Source: Caryophanales bacterium UBA6380 | Lineage (GTDB): Bacteria; Bacillota_I; Bacilli_A; RFN20; CAG-826 | Assembly (NCBI GenBank): GCA_002438785.1 | Contig: DJQS01000013.1 | Coordinates: 62,001 to 126,000, forward strand | DNA length: 64,000 nucleotides | Reading direction: 5' to 3' | Shown: one piece after another, positions 45,094 to 54,282 of the stretch | Position numbering within the stretch: the stretch's first letter is position 1 | Layout of the letters: each line of letters begins with the position of its first letter | The notes under the pieces: model-generated | Database searches by the model: none | What the model saw: only the letters and a program-made list of their open reading frames with translations | Told to the model about the DNA's origin: nothing | Translations under genes and position numbers: made by a program

Positions 45094-47418
45094 ATGAAAA
45101 ATAGAGGAGTGTTTATTTTATCGCTTACTTTACTTGCTAGTTCATTGCTTTATTCATGTACTGATAGTGTAGAAGAAGCTTTAAAATCAAATTTTGGTAT
45201 ATTAATTCAAGGTGCTAGTGACTTGTATTTAGGTAAAAGCTTGCAACTTTCAGCTAAAAATTCTACTTTAGATGATTCTTTAGTGTGGAGTAGTAGCGAT
45301 GAAAGTGTAGCAAGTGTCAGTGATACTGGATTGGTTAAAGGACTAAAAGAAGGGAGCGTTATTATTAAATGTAGTAGTAAGAAACATTCATATTCTTTTG
45401 ATGAAGTTAGCTTAAAAGTTATCGATGGAAGTAAAATTAATTATAAAGTAACATTTAAAAATTATGATGGATCAGTTTTAGAAGAAACTACTGTTCATGG
45501 AGGGGAAATTGCTACTTATTTAGGAGAAACTCCAACTAGACCTTCTAGCGATGTTAAAAATTATACTTTTTTGGGTTGGGATAAAGATCTTAACGAATCA
45601 ATTAATGAAGACACAACATTTGTTGCACAATATGGAGAGTCTAACATTGACTTTAATTCATATGCATTTTATTTATTAACTGGACCAGAGGAATTTGCTG
45701 GCAAATATTTAGCGTATTATAAAGGAAATGAAGAAGAAGTTAATTTACCAACTTCTTATAATTATCGCGATGTTATTGGAATTTATGATGGTTCATTTTC
45801 AAATAATACAACTGTAAAAACTATTAATATTCCAGAAAGTTATGTCTATATAGGAGCTAAGGCTTTTTATGGATGTGCTAATTTAACTCACATAAATTTA
45901 CCTCCTAAACTTGTAGTTTTAGGCGAAGCTGCATTTTATAATTGTACTTCTTTATTAACTGTTAAAATTCCTGAAACTATAACAACAATAACTCAGCAAT
46001 GTTTTTCAAATTGTCCAAATTTAGTCTCAGTAAATATCTCAGATAAAGTGACATCTATTCAAGACTATGCTTTTTCAAATTGTCCAAATTTAGTTATAAA
46101 ATCATTACCTTCTAGCTTAAAAACAATAGGTGATAGTGCATTTTATAAATGTAACAAATTTAGTGGAAACATTGAGTTTCCAAATGATTTAGATAGTGTA
46201 GGACCTTTTGCATTTAGTCAAACAAGTATTACTGGTATAACGATAAATGCTAAATTGACTAATTTTTCTAGTAGTGCAGCTTTAGGCGCTAGAAGTCTTA
46301 CTACTATTAAAGTTAATGAAGAAAATGCAAATTATAAAGCAATAGATGATGTTTTATATGATAAAAATGGAACGACTTTATTTCTTATAGCCCCTAATAA
46401 TACTCGAGAAGTTAATATTGCTGAAGGTGTAACAACGATTAAATCATATTCAAGTTCATTTTCAAAAGCTACAAAAGTTACATTTCCTAAATCATTAAGC
46501 TTAATTGAAAGCAATGGACTCGGAACTTCTTATATTAAAGAGTTTGTCTTTAATGAAGAAATGGATGGTTCTAAATTAGTTATGGAAGAATATGCTTTTT
46601 CTGATTGTTATGAATTAACTTCATTTAGTGTTCCTGATGGTGTAATTAAATTACCAAGATATTTCTTATATGGATCAAGTAAACTAGTGACTTTAAATAT
46701 TCCTGACACAGTTTTAAGTATTGGTGAATGTGCTTTCAGTGATACAGCTATAACTGAATTTAAAATTCCAGAAAATTTTAAAACTATACCAGAGCGATTA
46801 TTAGATGGAACAAATGTTAAAGAAATTGTCATTCCGAAAAATGTTGAAAGTATTGAAACATATGCATTTAGTGATTTGAAAGAATTAACAAAAGTAACAT
46901 TTACTAATTCAAAAGGTATCACTTACATGGATTATGGCGTGTTTAATGGTTGCAGTAAATTAAGTGAAATAGTTGGTGATTTTCCACTTATTGATGTTAA
47001 AAGCTCAATTGATTTAGTTGAATTTCCATTTGGTACATTAGAAGGTACTGCTATTGAAAATTTCAAACTTCCAGATGGTTATCAAGAGATTTCAAATTTT
47101 GCTTTTAAAGATTGTACAAAATTGAAAGATATTTATTTACCAGCAAGTTTACATAGAGTTGACAAATGGGTGTTTGAAAATACTGCTCTTGAACATATCT
47201 ATTTTGGCGGCACCAAAGAAGAATTTGCAAAAGTTTTAACTAAACTTGATACTGATGATGAAGAATCATTATATGGTACAGTTTATGATGATGATGAAGA
47301 CGTTTTAGAAGAAAAGAAGAGTTATAATATATTAAATAAATTATATGCTGAAGATAAAGTTACTTATAATTCTAAATATAGTGAAGTAGACTTTTCTAAA
47401 ACTTCTACAACAAAATAA
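45094..47418 (+). CDS. BspA-like leucine-rich-repeat lipoprotein (LRR_5), first
   Basis: A 774-residue lipoprotein with C22 (SLLYSC). AAGGAGA at 45079-45085 is spaced eight bases from ATG 45094 but only two from ATG 45088, so 45094 is chosen. After a Big_2 domain (about residues 30-110) comes a Flg_new/InlB-type repeat (YKVTFKNYDGSVLEET and YTFLGWDKDL). From about 220 to 770 there are many LRR_5 repeats of the pattern IG..AF..C..L..I.LP. Such BspA-like proteins mediate binding to host proteins, other bacteria or surfaces. The last repeat IYFGGTKEEF is the usual capping segment. It ends without a sorting motif, so lipid is the anchor. Confidence 0.88.
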   Translation: MKNRGVFILSLTLLASSLLYSCTDSVEEALKSNFGILIQGASDLYLGKSLQLSAKNSTLDDSLVWSSSDESVASVSDTGLVKGLKEGSVIIKCSSKKHSYSFDEVSLKVIDGSKINYKVTFKNYDGSVLEETTVHGGEIATYLGETPTRPSSDVKNYTFLGWDKDLNESINEDTTFVAQYGESNIDFNSYAFYLLTGPEEFAGKYLAYYKGNEEEVNLPTSYNYRDVIGIYDGSFSNNTTVKTINIPESYVYIGAKAFYGCANLTHINLPPKLVVLGEAAFYNCTSLLTVKIPETITTITQQCFSNCPNLVSVNISDKVTSIQDYAFSNCPNLVIKSLPSSLKTIGDSAFYKCNKFSGNIEFPNDLDSVGPFAFSQTSITGITINAKLTNFSSSAALGARSLTTIKVNEENANYKAIDDVLYDKNGTTLFLIAPNNTREVNIAEGVTTIKSYSSSFSKATKVTFPKSLSLIESNGLGTSYIKEFVFNEEMDGSKLVMEEYAFSDCYELTSFSVPDGVIKLPRYFLYGSSKLVTLNIPDTVLSIGECAFSDTAITEFKIPENFKTIPERLLDGTNVKEIVIPKNVESIETYAFSDLKELTKVTFTNSKGITYMDYGVFNGCSKLSEIVGDFPLIDVKSSIDLVEFPFGTLEGTAIENFKLPDGYQEISNFAFKDCTKLKDIYLPASLHRVDKWVFENTALEHIYFGGTKEEFAKVLTKLDTDDEESLYGTVYDDDEDVLEEKKSYNILNKLYAEDKVTYNSKYSEVDFSKTSTTK

Positions 47419-47431
47419 TGGGGTAGTTATT

Positions 47432-49867
47432 ATGATAGGAAAAAAATTATTAAGTGGATTATTTTTATTTACTGCTTTAGGCTTAGTTTCTTGCAGTGAA
47501 ACAATTGATATAGGGAAATATTTTGATTATAAAGAAACAAATAAAGAAGCAACATTAACTCTAAAAGGAGTTAGCAGTTTATATGTTAATGAACAAAGTC
47601 GAGTTTATGTTGAAGTTAGTAATTCATCTCTTACAAAAGTTAATTTTACAAGCAGTGATGAAAATATTTTAACTATTGATCAAACTGGCTTAATGAAAGC
47701 ATTGAAAGTTGGTAAAGTAACTATCGAAGCATCATTAAGTAAAAATTTAGTTAAAACATTAAATGTTGAAGTAAAAGAAAAATCTATTGATTCATATGAT
47801 GTTAGATTTGTTGATTATGATGGAACTTTATTATATGAAACATTTGTTAAGCCAAATGAAAGTGCAACATATGTTGGTAATGAACCTAAAAGATCATCAA
47901 ATTTCGAAAGAGCTTTTATTTTTAAAGGGTGGGATAAAGATTTTTCTCATGTTACAAGTGATTTATTAGTAAAAGCAACATATACTGAAGTTAATAATAC
48001 AGAATTTGTTTTTACACCAGTTTCAGCAGGTGGCGAAGAAGGTTATATGCTGTATTACTATTTAGGTAATGATAAAAAAATTGTAATTCCTGATTCTTAT
48101 CAAAATAAACCTGTAACTAGAATAGATACTGCGGCTTTTTCTTATGCTAAAAATTTAGAAGAAATTACATTTCCAGATTCGATTAATGAATTGGGTGATA
48201 GTTTATTTTATGGAAATACTACGATAAAAGAAGTAAACATTCCTGATTCAGTCTATGAAATTGGAAGTGGAATGTTTGAAGATTGTGTTTCGCTAAATAA
48301 AGTTACTTTACCTGAAGGAATGACTATTTTACCAGAAGATACATTTTATGGATGCACGAGTTTAAAGGAAATAATTCTACCTTCTACCGTTTCAAAAATT
48401 GCTGATAATGCTTTTAAAGATTGTTCTTCACTTCAAACATTAAATTTCAAAAAAGAAGATATGCTAGTTGAAATTGGCGAAAGTACATTTGAAAATACTG
48501 GGTTTACTTCATTTACCTTGCCTATAAATGTAACTATTTTGGGTGAAAGTGCCTTTTCTGATTGTACAAAGTTAACTTCTTTTGTTTGGAATGATAAACT
48601 TAATTCTACAAGCCGATATTTATTTGATGGGTGCTCTAATCTAAGTAGTTTTACTTTTAAAGATGTATTAAATACTATTGAATATCGTACATTTCTTAAT
48701 AATGGTTTTGAAACTTTTACATTACCTGATACTGTAACATCAGTTAAAGAAAAGGCTTTTTCTGGAAACGAGAAATTAACTACATTTGTTTGGAATAAAA
48801 ACGTAACAGAAATTCCTAGTGGATGTTTTGATAGTTGTTCAGAATTAACTTCTTTTTCTGGAAATGATAATGTTACAAGTATTGGAAGTAGTAGTTTTTA
48901 TGGTACTGCATTTAGTAAAATTGATGGAACAAATTTATTAAAAAGTAAAGTAACAACTATTGGATCAAATGCTTTTTTTGGTGGAACAAAATTATTAGAA
49001 GTTACTATTCCTAAAAATGTAACTACTATTGAATCTCAAGCCTTTAGAAATAATAAACTTTTAACTAAAGTAACTATTGAAGAGGGTGTTACTACTATTG
49101 GCGCAAACGCTTTTGCTGCTTGTCCTAATTTGACTAGCATCACATTCCCTAATTCATTAGTTAGTTATGGAACAACTTCTACTGGCATGTTTACTGATAG
49201 TTTTTCAGTCGAATCAATTAATTTAGGTAATAATGTTAAAAATTATAAAAGCGTGGATGGCGTTGTTTATACTAAAGATGGATCAACATTATTTGAATAC
49301 CCTTTAGGTAATAAATCAACATCATATAAAATTATTGATGGAGCAACAAAAATTGGTAATGGAGCTTTTGCTGGTGCTAAATATCTTAAAAGTATTGATT
49401 TTAATAAAGTTACAACAATAGGGTCTGATATTTTAGCTTCAAGTTATGGAGATGGCTCTAGTATAATTGAAAATATAACTACTCCAGAAACTCTTACATC
49501 ATTGAGCTCCTCGTTTGGTTATAGTAAATATTTAGAAACTTTAGATTTATCGTTATCTATTAAATTAAAAGCTGTACCAAATTCATTAGCAAGAAATTGC
49601 TTAAAATTAGTAGAGGTTAAATTACCAACTACGATTGAAAAAATTAACTCTAATGCCTTTGGAAATTGTTCAAATTTAACTAGTATCAATTTGCCTAGTA
49701 AAATTAGAAGTATTGGAAGCAATGCTTTTAAAGGAGCTAATAAATTAATAGCAACTTTTGATGGTACGATAGCTGATTTTTATGGATTAGGTGATGATGC
49801 TATTGGAAGCAATGCTTTTGCTAGTGGTGCTATTGTTAGATGTAAAGATGGCGATATAAAATATTAA
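47432..49867 (+). CDS. BspA-like leucine-rich-repeat lipoprotein (LRR_5), second
   Basis: An 811-residue paralogue of the preceding gene: lipobox C21 (LGLVSC), Big_2 domain (about residues 40-115), Flg_new/InlB-type repeat (YDVRFVDYDGTLLYET and FIFKGWDKDF), then LRR_5 repeats to the end (for example IPDSVYEIGSGMFEDC and GCTSLKEIILPSTVSKIAD). Order and domain sizes match the gene at 45094, so the pair arose by duplication. It closes the array and is followed by a strong terminator at 49879. Surface adhesion is the likely role. Confidence 0.88.
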   Translation: MIGKKLLSGLFLFTALGLVSCSETIDIGKYFDYKETNKEATLTLKGVSSLYVNEQSRVYVEVSNSSLTKVNFTSSDENILTIDQTGLMKALKVGKVTIEASLSKNLVKTLNVEVKEKSIDSYDVRFVDYDGTLLYETFVKPNESATYVGNEPKRSSNFERAFIFKGWDKDFSHVTSDLLVKATYTEVNNTEFVFTPVSAGGEEGYMLYYYLGNDKKIVIPDSYQNKPVTRIDTAAFSYAKNLEEITFPDSINELGDSLFYGNTTIKEVNIPDSVYEIGSGMFEDCVSLNKVTLPEGMTILPEDTFYGCTSLKEIILPSTVSKIADNAFKDCSSLQTLNFKKEDMLVEIGESTFENTGFTSFTLPINVTILGESAFSDCTKLTSFVWNDKLNSTSRYLFDGCSNLSSFTFKDVLNTIEYRTFLNNGFETFTLPDTVTSVKEKAFSGNEKLTTFVWNKNVTEIPSGCFDSCSELTSFSGNDNVTSIGSSSFYGTAFSKIDGTNLLKSKVTTIGSNAFFGGTKLLEVTIPKNVTTIESQAFRNNKLLTKVTIEEGVTTIGANAFAACPNLTSITFPNSLVSYGTTSTGMFTDSFSVESINLGNNVKNYKSVDGVVYTKDGSTLFEYPLGNKSTSYKIIDGATKIGNGAFAGAKYLKSIDFNKVTTIGSDILASSYGDGSSIIENITTPETLTSLSSSFGYSKYLETLDLSLSIKLKAVPNSLARNCLKLVEVKLPTTIEKINSNAFGNCSNLTSINLPSKIRSIGSNAFKGANKLIATFDGTIADFYGLGDDAIGSNAFASGAIVRCKDGDIKY

Positions 49868-49878
49868 TTAATTTATAT

Positions 49879-49925
49879 AAAAAAGTGTAGTTTTTACAAA
49901 AAACCTTGTAGAACTACACTTTTTA
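49879..49925 (+). terminator. Rho-independent terminator after the lipoprotein array
   Basis: AAAAAAGTGTAGTT pairs with AACTACACTTTTT, and the stem continues inward with TTTACAA and TTGTAGA around an AAAACC loop; a T run ends it. It separates the array from the GH3 gene. Confidence 0.85.
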
Positions 49926-49999
49926 TTTTGAATTATTTTTAATTATAAATTTAAAATGATTATTTTAATTAATTACTTTTATAAAGTATTAATTTTATT

Positions 50000-50005
50000 T
50001 ATAAT
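50000..50005 (+). promoter_or_regulatory. -10 box of a leaderless GH3 transcript
   Basis: TATAAT is followed by exactly six bases and then the ATG at 50012, so the predicted +1 is the A of the start codon. No ribosome-binding site exists upstream. Confidence 0.65.
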
Positions 50006-50011
50006 TAAAGT

Positions 50012-52432
50012 ATGAGAAAAATAGCAAATAATTTTATTAATAATGAATTTAGTTTAACAAAAGAAGCTGCTATTGAAAGTATGGTTTTATTAATCAATAA
50101 AGATAATACTTTACCTTTAGATATTAATAAAACAATTTCACTTTATGGAGGAGGGAGTGTTAATACTTTTAAAGGTGGTACAGGTAGTGGAGATGTTAAT
50201 GTTTTTCATAGTGTTAGCATTTATGAAGGATTAAAATTTAAAGGTTTTAAAATTAATAATGAATTTAATTTAAATAATTACTTAAATAAATTAAATGGTG
50301 AAATCAAAAGAAGAGATAAAAAATTAAAAGAATTAACTAAAGGTATAAATCCTTTTAATTATGAAGAAATGTATACTGCAATTGCTATTGCACCTGAAAA
50401 TTACATATTGGATACTAAATTAACTAAAAATGATTTAGTTAATTTAGATATTTTGGATTTAGCAATCTATGTTATTTCACGACAAGCTGGTGAAGGAAAA
50501 GATCGTCAATTAATTAAAGGTGACTATTATTTATCTGATGTTGAAATGGAAAATTTACAATTTTTAAAAGATAATTTTAAGAAATTAATTGTAATTTTAA
50601 ATACAGGTTCGCCTTTAGATACCACATTTATTAATTCTTTAGATGTTGATGCTTTAATTTTATATGGACAAGCTGGAGAAAAAGGTGGATTAGCTTTAGC
50701 TGAACTTCTTAATGGAGAAAGAAATTTTAGTGGAAAACTTACATTGTCATGGCCTAAAGATATTAATGATTTAAAAATTTCTAAATGTTATTCTTATTTA
50801 GATAATGATGTTAATAAAGAGCAATATATAGATGGAGTTTATGTTGGTTATAGATATTATGACTCATTTAATATAAAACCACGTTTCCATTTTGGATTTG
50901 GTCTAAGTTATACATCATTTGAATTAAAATCATCTTTAAATGTTGATAAAGATAAGATAATAGTAAAGACATTAATAAGAAACATTGGATCTTATAATGG
51001 AAAAGAGGTAATTGAAGTTTATTATCGACCTTTTGATTTAATTGATGAACCATTTCAATCATTGATTTCTTTTAAAAAATCTAAAGAATTAAAAATAAAC
51101 GAAGAAGAGGAATTAATTCAAGAAATTGATGTTAGAGAATTAGCTACATATGATGAAAGTAAAAATTCATTAGTACTTAAAAAAGGTAAATATGGTATTT
51201 ATGTAGGTAATAGTAGTAATAATTTAACTGGTTTGAAAATTATTGAAATTGAAAAAGATGTGATTTTAAAAACTTATACAAAAATTGTACATAAAGATCT
51301 TGGATTTGAAGAAATTAAAGGAATTAATCATCAACATGAAGATAATTTATTAGAAATTATTAAGGTTAATTTAAATTACATAAAACCTTATTTAAATAAG
51401 GATGAAGTTAAATTTGATAATAATTTAGTAAAAGACTTTATGGATGTTGATTTATGTAATTTTGCTTTTGGTACTTTACCATTTAGAAGTAATTCAAGTG
51501 CAGGTGTTTGCGGTGAATATGATCCAGATTTATGTAAAAAATATCATATTGATAATATATATATGGCTGATGGTCCTGCTGGATTAAGACTTTCTAAAGA
51601 ATATTATAAATATCATAATGGTGACACTAAATCTGCTACATATATTCCAATTGATTTGATTAAATCTAGATTTATTTATAAAATAGCGGATAAAATCATA
51701 TGTTTATCATTTTTTAAGAAAAAGCATAAAAGATTTACAACTTGTTTTCCAAGTGCTTTAATGGTGGCTCAAAGTTTTGATTTAGATTTAACTTATAAAA
51801 TTGGTGAACACATTCAAAAAGAGATGAAAGAATACAAAGTAGATATTTGGCTTGCTCCTGGTATGAATATTGTTAGACATCCTCTTGGTGGTAGAACTTT
51901 TGAATATTATAGTGAAGATCCTTTAGTTAGTGGTCTTATGGCAAGTAGTCTAAGTAACGGAGTTAGTAGCAATAATTCTCATAAGACTGTTTGCTTTAAA
52001 CATTTCTGTTGTAATAGTCAAGAAGATAATCGTATGAAAAGCGATTCAATTGTAAAAGAAAAAGCCTTACATGATATATATTTAAAAGGTTTTGAGATTG
52101 CTATTAATAAGGGTAGTAGTAGAGCGATTATGACTTCATATAATAAGTTAAATGGTGTTTATACTAATTCAAATAAAGATTTATTATTGGGTTACCTTAG
52201 ACATGATTTAGGCTTTAATGGTGTAATTATGACTGATTGGAATAGTGTTGATGATAAAGATCAAGCACAAGGATATGAAGCAATTAATAATGGTACTGAC
52301 ATAATTATGGTTGGTAATAAAAAAATTAGAAATAATTTATATGCAAATTTATTAAGAAATAAATTAGACAAAAAAGCCTTGATTAATAGTATTTCAAGTT
52401 TAATTTCTTTAAGTAAGGAACTTAAAAAATAA
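50012..52432 (+). CDS. GH3 beta-glycosidase with permuted domain order
   Basis: An 806-residue enzyme. The usual GH3 order (TIM barrel first) is reversed. Residues about 1-275 form the alpha/beta sandwich (AIESMVLLINKDNTLPL, then LDALILYGQAGEKGG-like strands), about 285-400 the fibronectin-III-like domain (FHFGFGLSYTSF), and about 480-806 the barrel. The nucleophile is D742 in VIMTDWNS. KHFCCNSQEDNR and the FEYYSEDP loop are conserved subsite elements. Such permuted beta-glucosidases are known from rumen Butyrivibrio and Ruminococcus. No signal peptide, so it would hydrolyse imported beta-linked oligosaccharides. The specificity (glucose, xylose, galactose or rhamnose) cannot be read from the sequence. 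The start follows a leaderless promoter. Confidence 0.88.
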   Translation: MRKIANNFINNEFSLTKEAAIESMVLLINKDNTLPLDINKTISLYGGGSVNTFKGGTGSGDVNVFHSVSIYEGLKFKGFKINNEFNLNNYLNKLNGEIKRRDKKLKELTKGINPFNYEEMYTAIAIAPENYILDTKLTKNDLVNLDILDLAIYVISRQAGEGKDRQLIKGDYYLSDVEMENLQFLKDNFKKLIVILNTGSPLDTTFINSLDVDALILYGQAGEKGGLALAELLNGERNFSGKLTLSWPKDINDLKISKCYSYLDNDVNKEQYIDGVYVGYRYYDSFNIKPRFHFGFGLSYTSFELKSSLNVDKDKIIVKTLIRNIGSYNGKEVIEVYYRPFDLIDEPFQSLISFKKSKELKINEEEELIQEIDVRELATYDESKNSLVLKKGKYGIYVGNSSNNLTGLKIIEIEKDVILKTYTKIVHKDLGFEEIKGINHQHEDNLLEIIKVNLNYIKPYLNKDEVKFDNNLVKDFMDVDLCNFAFGTLPFRSNSSAGVCGEYDPDLCKKYHIDNIYMADGPAGLRLSKEYYKYHNGDTKSATYIPIDLIKSRFIYKIADKIICLSFFKKKHKRFTTCFPSALMVAQSFDLDLTYKIGEHIQKEMKEYKVDIWLAPGMNIVRHPLGGRTFEYYSEDPLVSGLMASSLSNGVSSNNSHKTVCFKHFCCNSQEDNRMKSDSIVKEKALHDIYLKGFEIAINKGSSRAIMTSYNKLNGVYTNSNKDLLLGYLRHDLGFNGVIMTDWNSVDDKDQAQGYEAINNGTDIIMVGNKKIRNNLYANLLRNKLDKKALINSISSLISLSKELKK

Positions 52433-52472
52433 TATTTATAATTAATTTACATATTTCATATTAATATTAATT

Positions 52473-52478
52473 TATAAT
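52473..52478 (+). promoter_or_regulatory. -10 box of a leaderless flavodoxin-fusion transcript
   Basis: TATAAT followed by ATTTTT and the ATG at 52485, the same six-base spacing as at 50000 and 57059. No ribosome-binding site is present. Confidence 0.65.
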
Positions 52479-52484
52479 ATTTTT

Positions 52485-54128
52485 ATGAATATTTTAGTTA
52501 TTAATGGTTCACCTAAAGGAAATCGTAGTAACACAATGAAGGTTACAAATGCTTTTGTTAGTGGATTAAATTTTAATAATAATTTTAAAGTTGATATTAT
52601 TAATTTAAGTAATAGTAATTTAAAACATTGCTTAGGTTGTTTTTCTTGTTGGAAAGTTACTCCTGGAAAATGTGTTATTAAAGATGATATGAATAATTTT
52701 TTAGAATTATTTAAAAATGCTAATTATATTATTTATTCCTTTCCTCTTTATTATTTTAGTGTTCCTGGTTTAATGAAAGATTTTATCGATCGTGAGTTAC
52801 CATTAAATCTTCCTTTTATGATTGAAAATAAAAGTGGTGTAGGTCTAGGTGCTCATCCTTCTAGATATGATAATTCACATCAAAAATTTATATTAATTTC
52901 TACTTGTGGATTTTATACTTCTAGACAAAACTATGATGCTGTAATTTCAATGTTTGATCGTATTTGTGGTAAAGATAATTATTTAAAATTATTTGTTGGA
53001 CAAGGAGAATTATTTAATATTCCTGAACTTAAAGATAGAACTGATCTTTATTTACATGATGTTAAAAATGCTGGAACTGAGTTTATTACAACTAATAAAG
53101 TTAGTAGTGATTTATTGGATAAATTAAGTGTTGATTTATACCCAAAAGAAGTTTATGAAAAATGGGCCGATGATAGTTGGGGTGTAAGCAAAGACGATGA
53201 AAATCAAAAAAATAATGTTGATTCTGCACTAATTTTTACTAAACAAATGGCAAATTTATATAATAAAAATAATTATCCAAATAAGGATTTGGTTATTGAA
53301 ATGAGATATAGTGATATAAATAAAAATTATCAAATTATTCTAACTAAAGAAGAAGCAATAGTTAAAAAAGATGAATTTAGTAATCCTGATACAATAATAA
53401 CAACGCCAATCACTGTATGGAAGGATATTGCTAGTAAAAAGTATAGTGGGGATGAGGCCTTATATAAAGGACTATATAAAGTTGAAGGTGATTTTAATAC
53501 AATGATAAATTGGAATAAATATTTTGGCTTCAATAATAATGCAATTAAAAATATTGGAACTAATAAAAAAGAGAGTAAGACTTCAATGCTTAATTTCCTT
53601 ATTCCGTTTATTATTAATTTTATTGCTTTACCAATTGATAATTATTATGGTGCTATTATTAGTATCTCTTTAATTTCAGTATTTTATTTAATAATGTTTA
53701 AAACTAAGAAAGTTATTTATGATTATATTTCGTTATGTTTTAATATATGTTTTGCTTTAATTTCTTTAGTATTTTTAGATAAAGCTTCGATTTATATAAA
53801 TTCAATTCCTTATTTAATGTTTGGATTATGTTGGCTAATTTCAGTATTTTTTAAATTATCTCTTTCAGTTTATTATTCAATCAATGATTATGATGATTCA
53901 TATTATAATAATCCTTTATTTTTAGTTACTAATAAAATTATTAGTTTGATGTGGGGAATCTATTACATAATTACTTTTATTTTCACTCTATTAATGAACA
54001 TTTATATGCCTTCATTTGACTTATATTTAATTATTATTAATAACGTTGGACCTATTATTTTAGGATTTGTTACTAAGTGGCTTATTAATTTTTATCCTCG
54101 TCATCTTGCTAAAGGGAAAAAGAAATAA
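52485..54128 (+). CDS. Flavodoxin-fold oxidoreductase fused to SCP2-like domain and membrane region
   Basis: A 547-residue protein in three parts. Residues 1-200 are an NADPH-dependent FMN reductase/flavodoxin-like domain with NGSPKGNRSNT and the CLGCFSCW cysteine cluster. Residues about 260-350 look like an SCP2 lipid-binding domain (VIEMRYSDINKNYQII, ending in VEGDFNTMINWNKYFG). Residues about 365-540 contain roughly five hydrophobic helices and a basic tail. The arrangement suggests a membrane-tethered redox enzyme acting on a lipidic substrate such as a quinone (inference). It is unrelated to the GH3 gene upstream. No ribosome-binding site; a leaderless promoter precedes it. Confidence 0.75.
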   Translation: MNILVINGSPKGNRSNTMKVTNAFVSGLNFNNNFKVDIINLSNSNLKHCLGCFSCWKVTPGKCVIKDDMNNFLELFKNANYIIYSFPLYYFSVPGLMKDFIDRELPLNLPFMIENKSGVGLGAHPSRYDNSHQKFILISTCGFYTSRQNYDAVISMFDRICGKDNYLKLFVGQGELFNIPELKDRTDLYLHDVKNAGTEFITTNKVSSDLLDKLSVDLYPKEVYEKWADDSWGVSKDDENQKNNVDSALIFTKQMANLYNKNNYPNKDLVIEMRYSDINKNYQIILTKEEAIVKKDEFSNPDTIITTPITVWKDIASKKYSGDEALYKGLYKVEGDFNTMINWNKYFGFNNNAIKNIGTNKKESKTSMLNFLIPFIINFIALPIDNYYGAIISISLISVFYLIMFKTKKVIYDYISLCFNICFALISLVFLDKASIYINSIPYLMFGLCWLISVFFKLSLSVYYSINDYDDSYYNNPLFLVTNKIISLMWGIYYIITFIFTLLMNIYMPSFDLYLIIINNVGPIILGFVTKWLINFYPRHLAKGKKK

Positions 54129-54282
54129 GAGAAATAATTTTTTATTTAGTTATTAATTCTACTAGTATTATTTTTATTGTATCTATATAATAAAGAGGTG
54201 AAAACCAATTTATTTTTTGATGTAATTTTATATTGTAATAATAAATATATGGGATAACTGCATGATTAAAGGAGTTTTTTGC

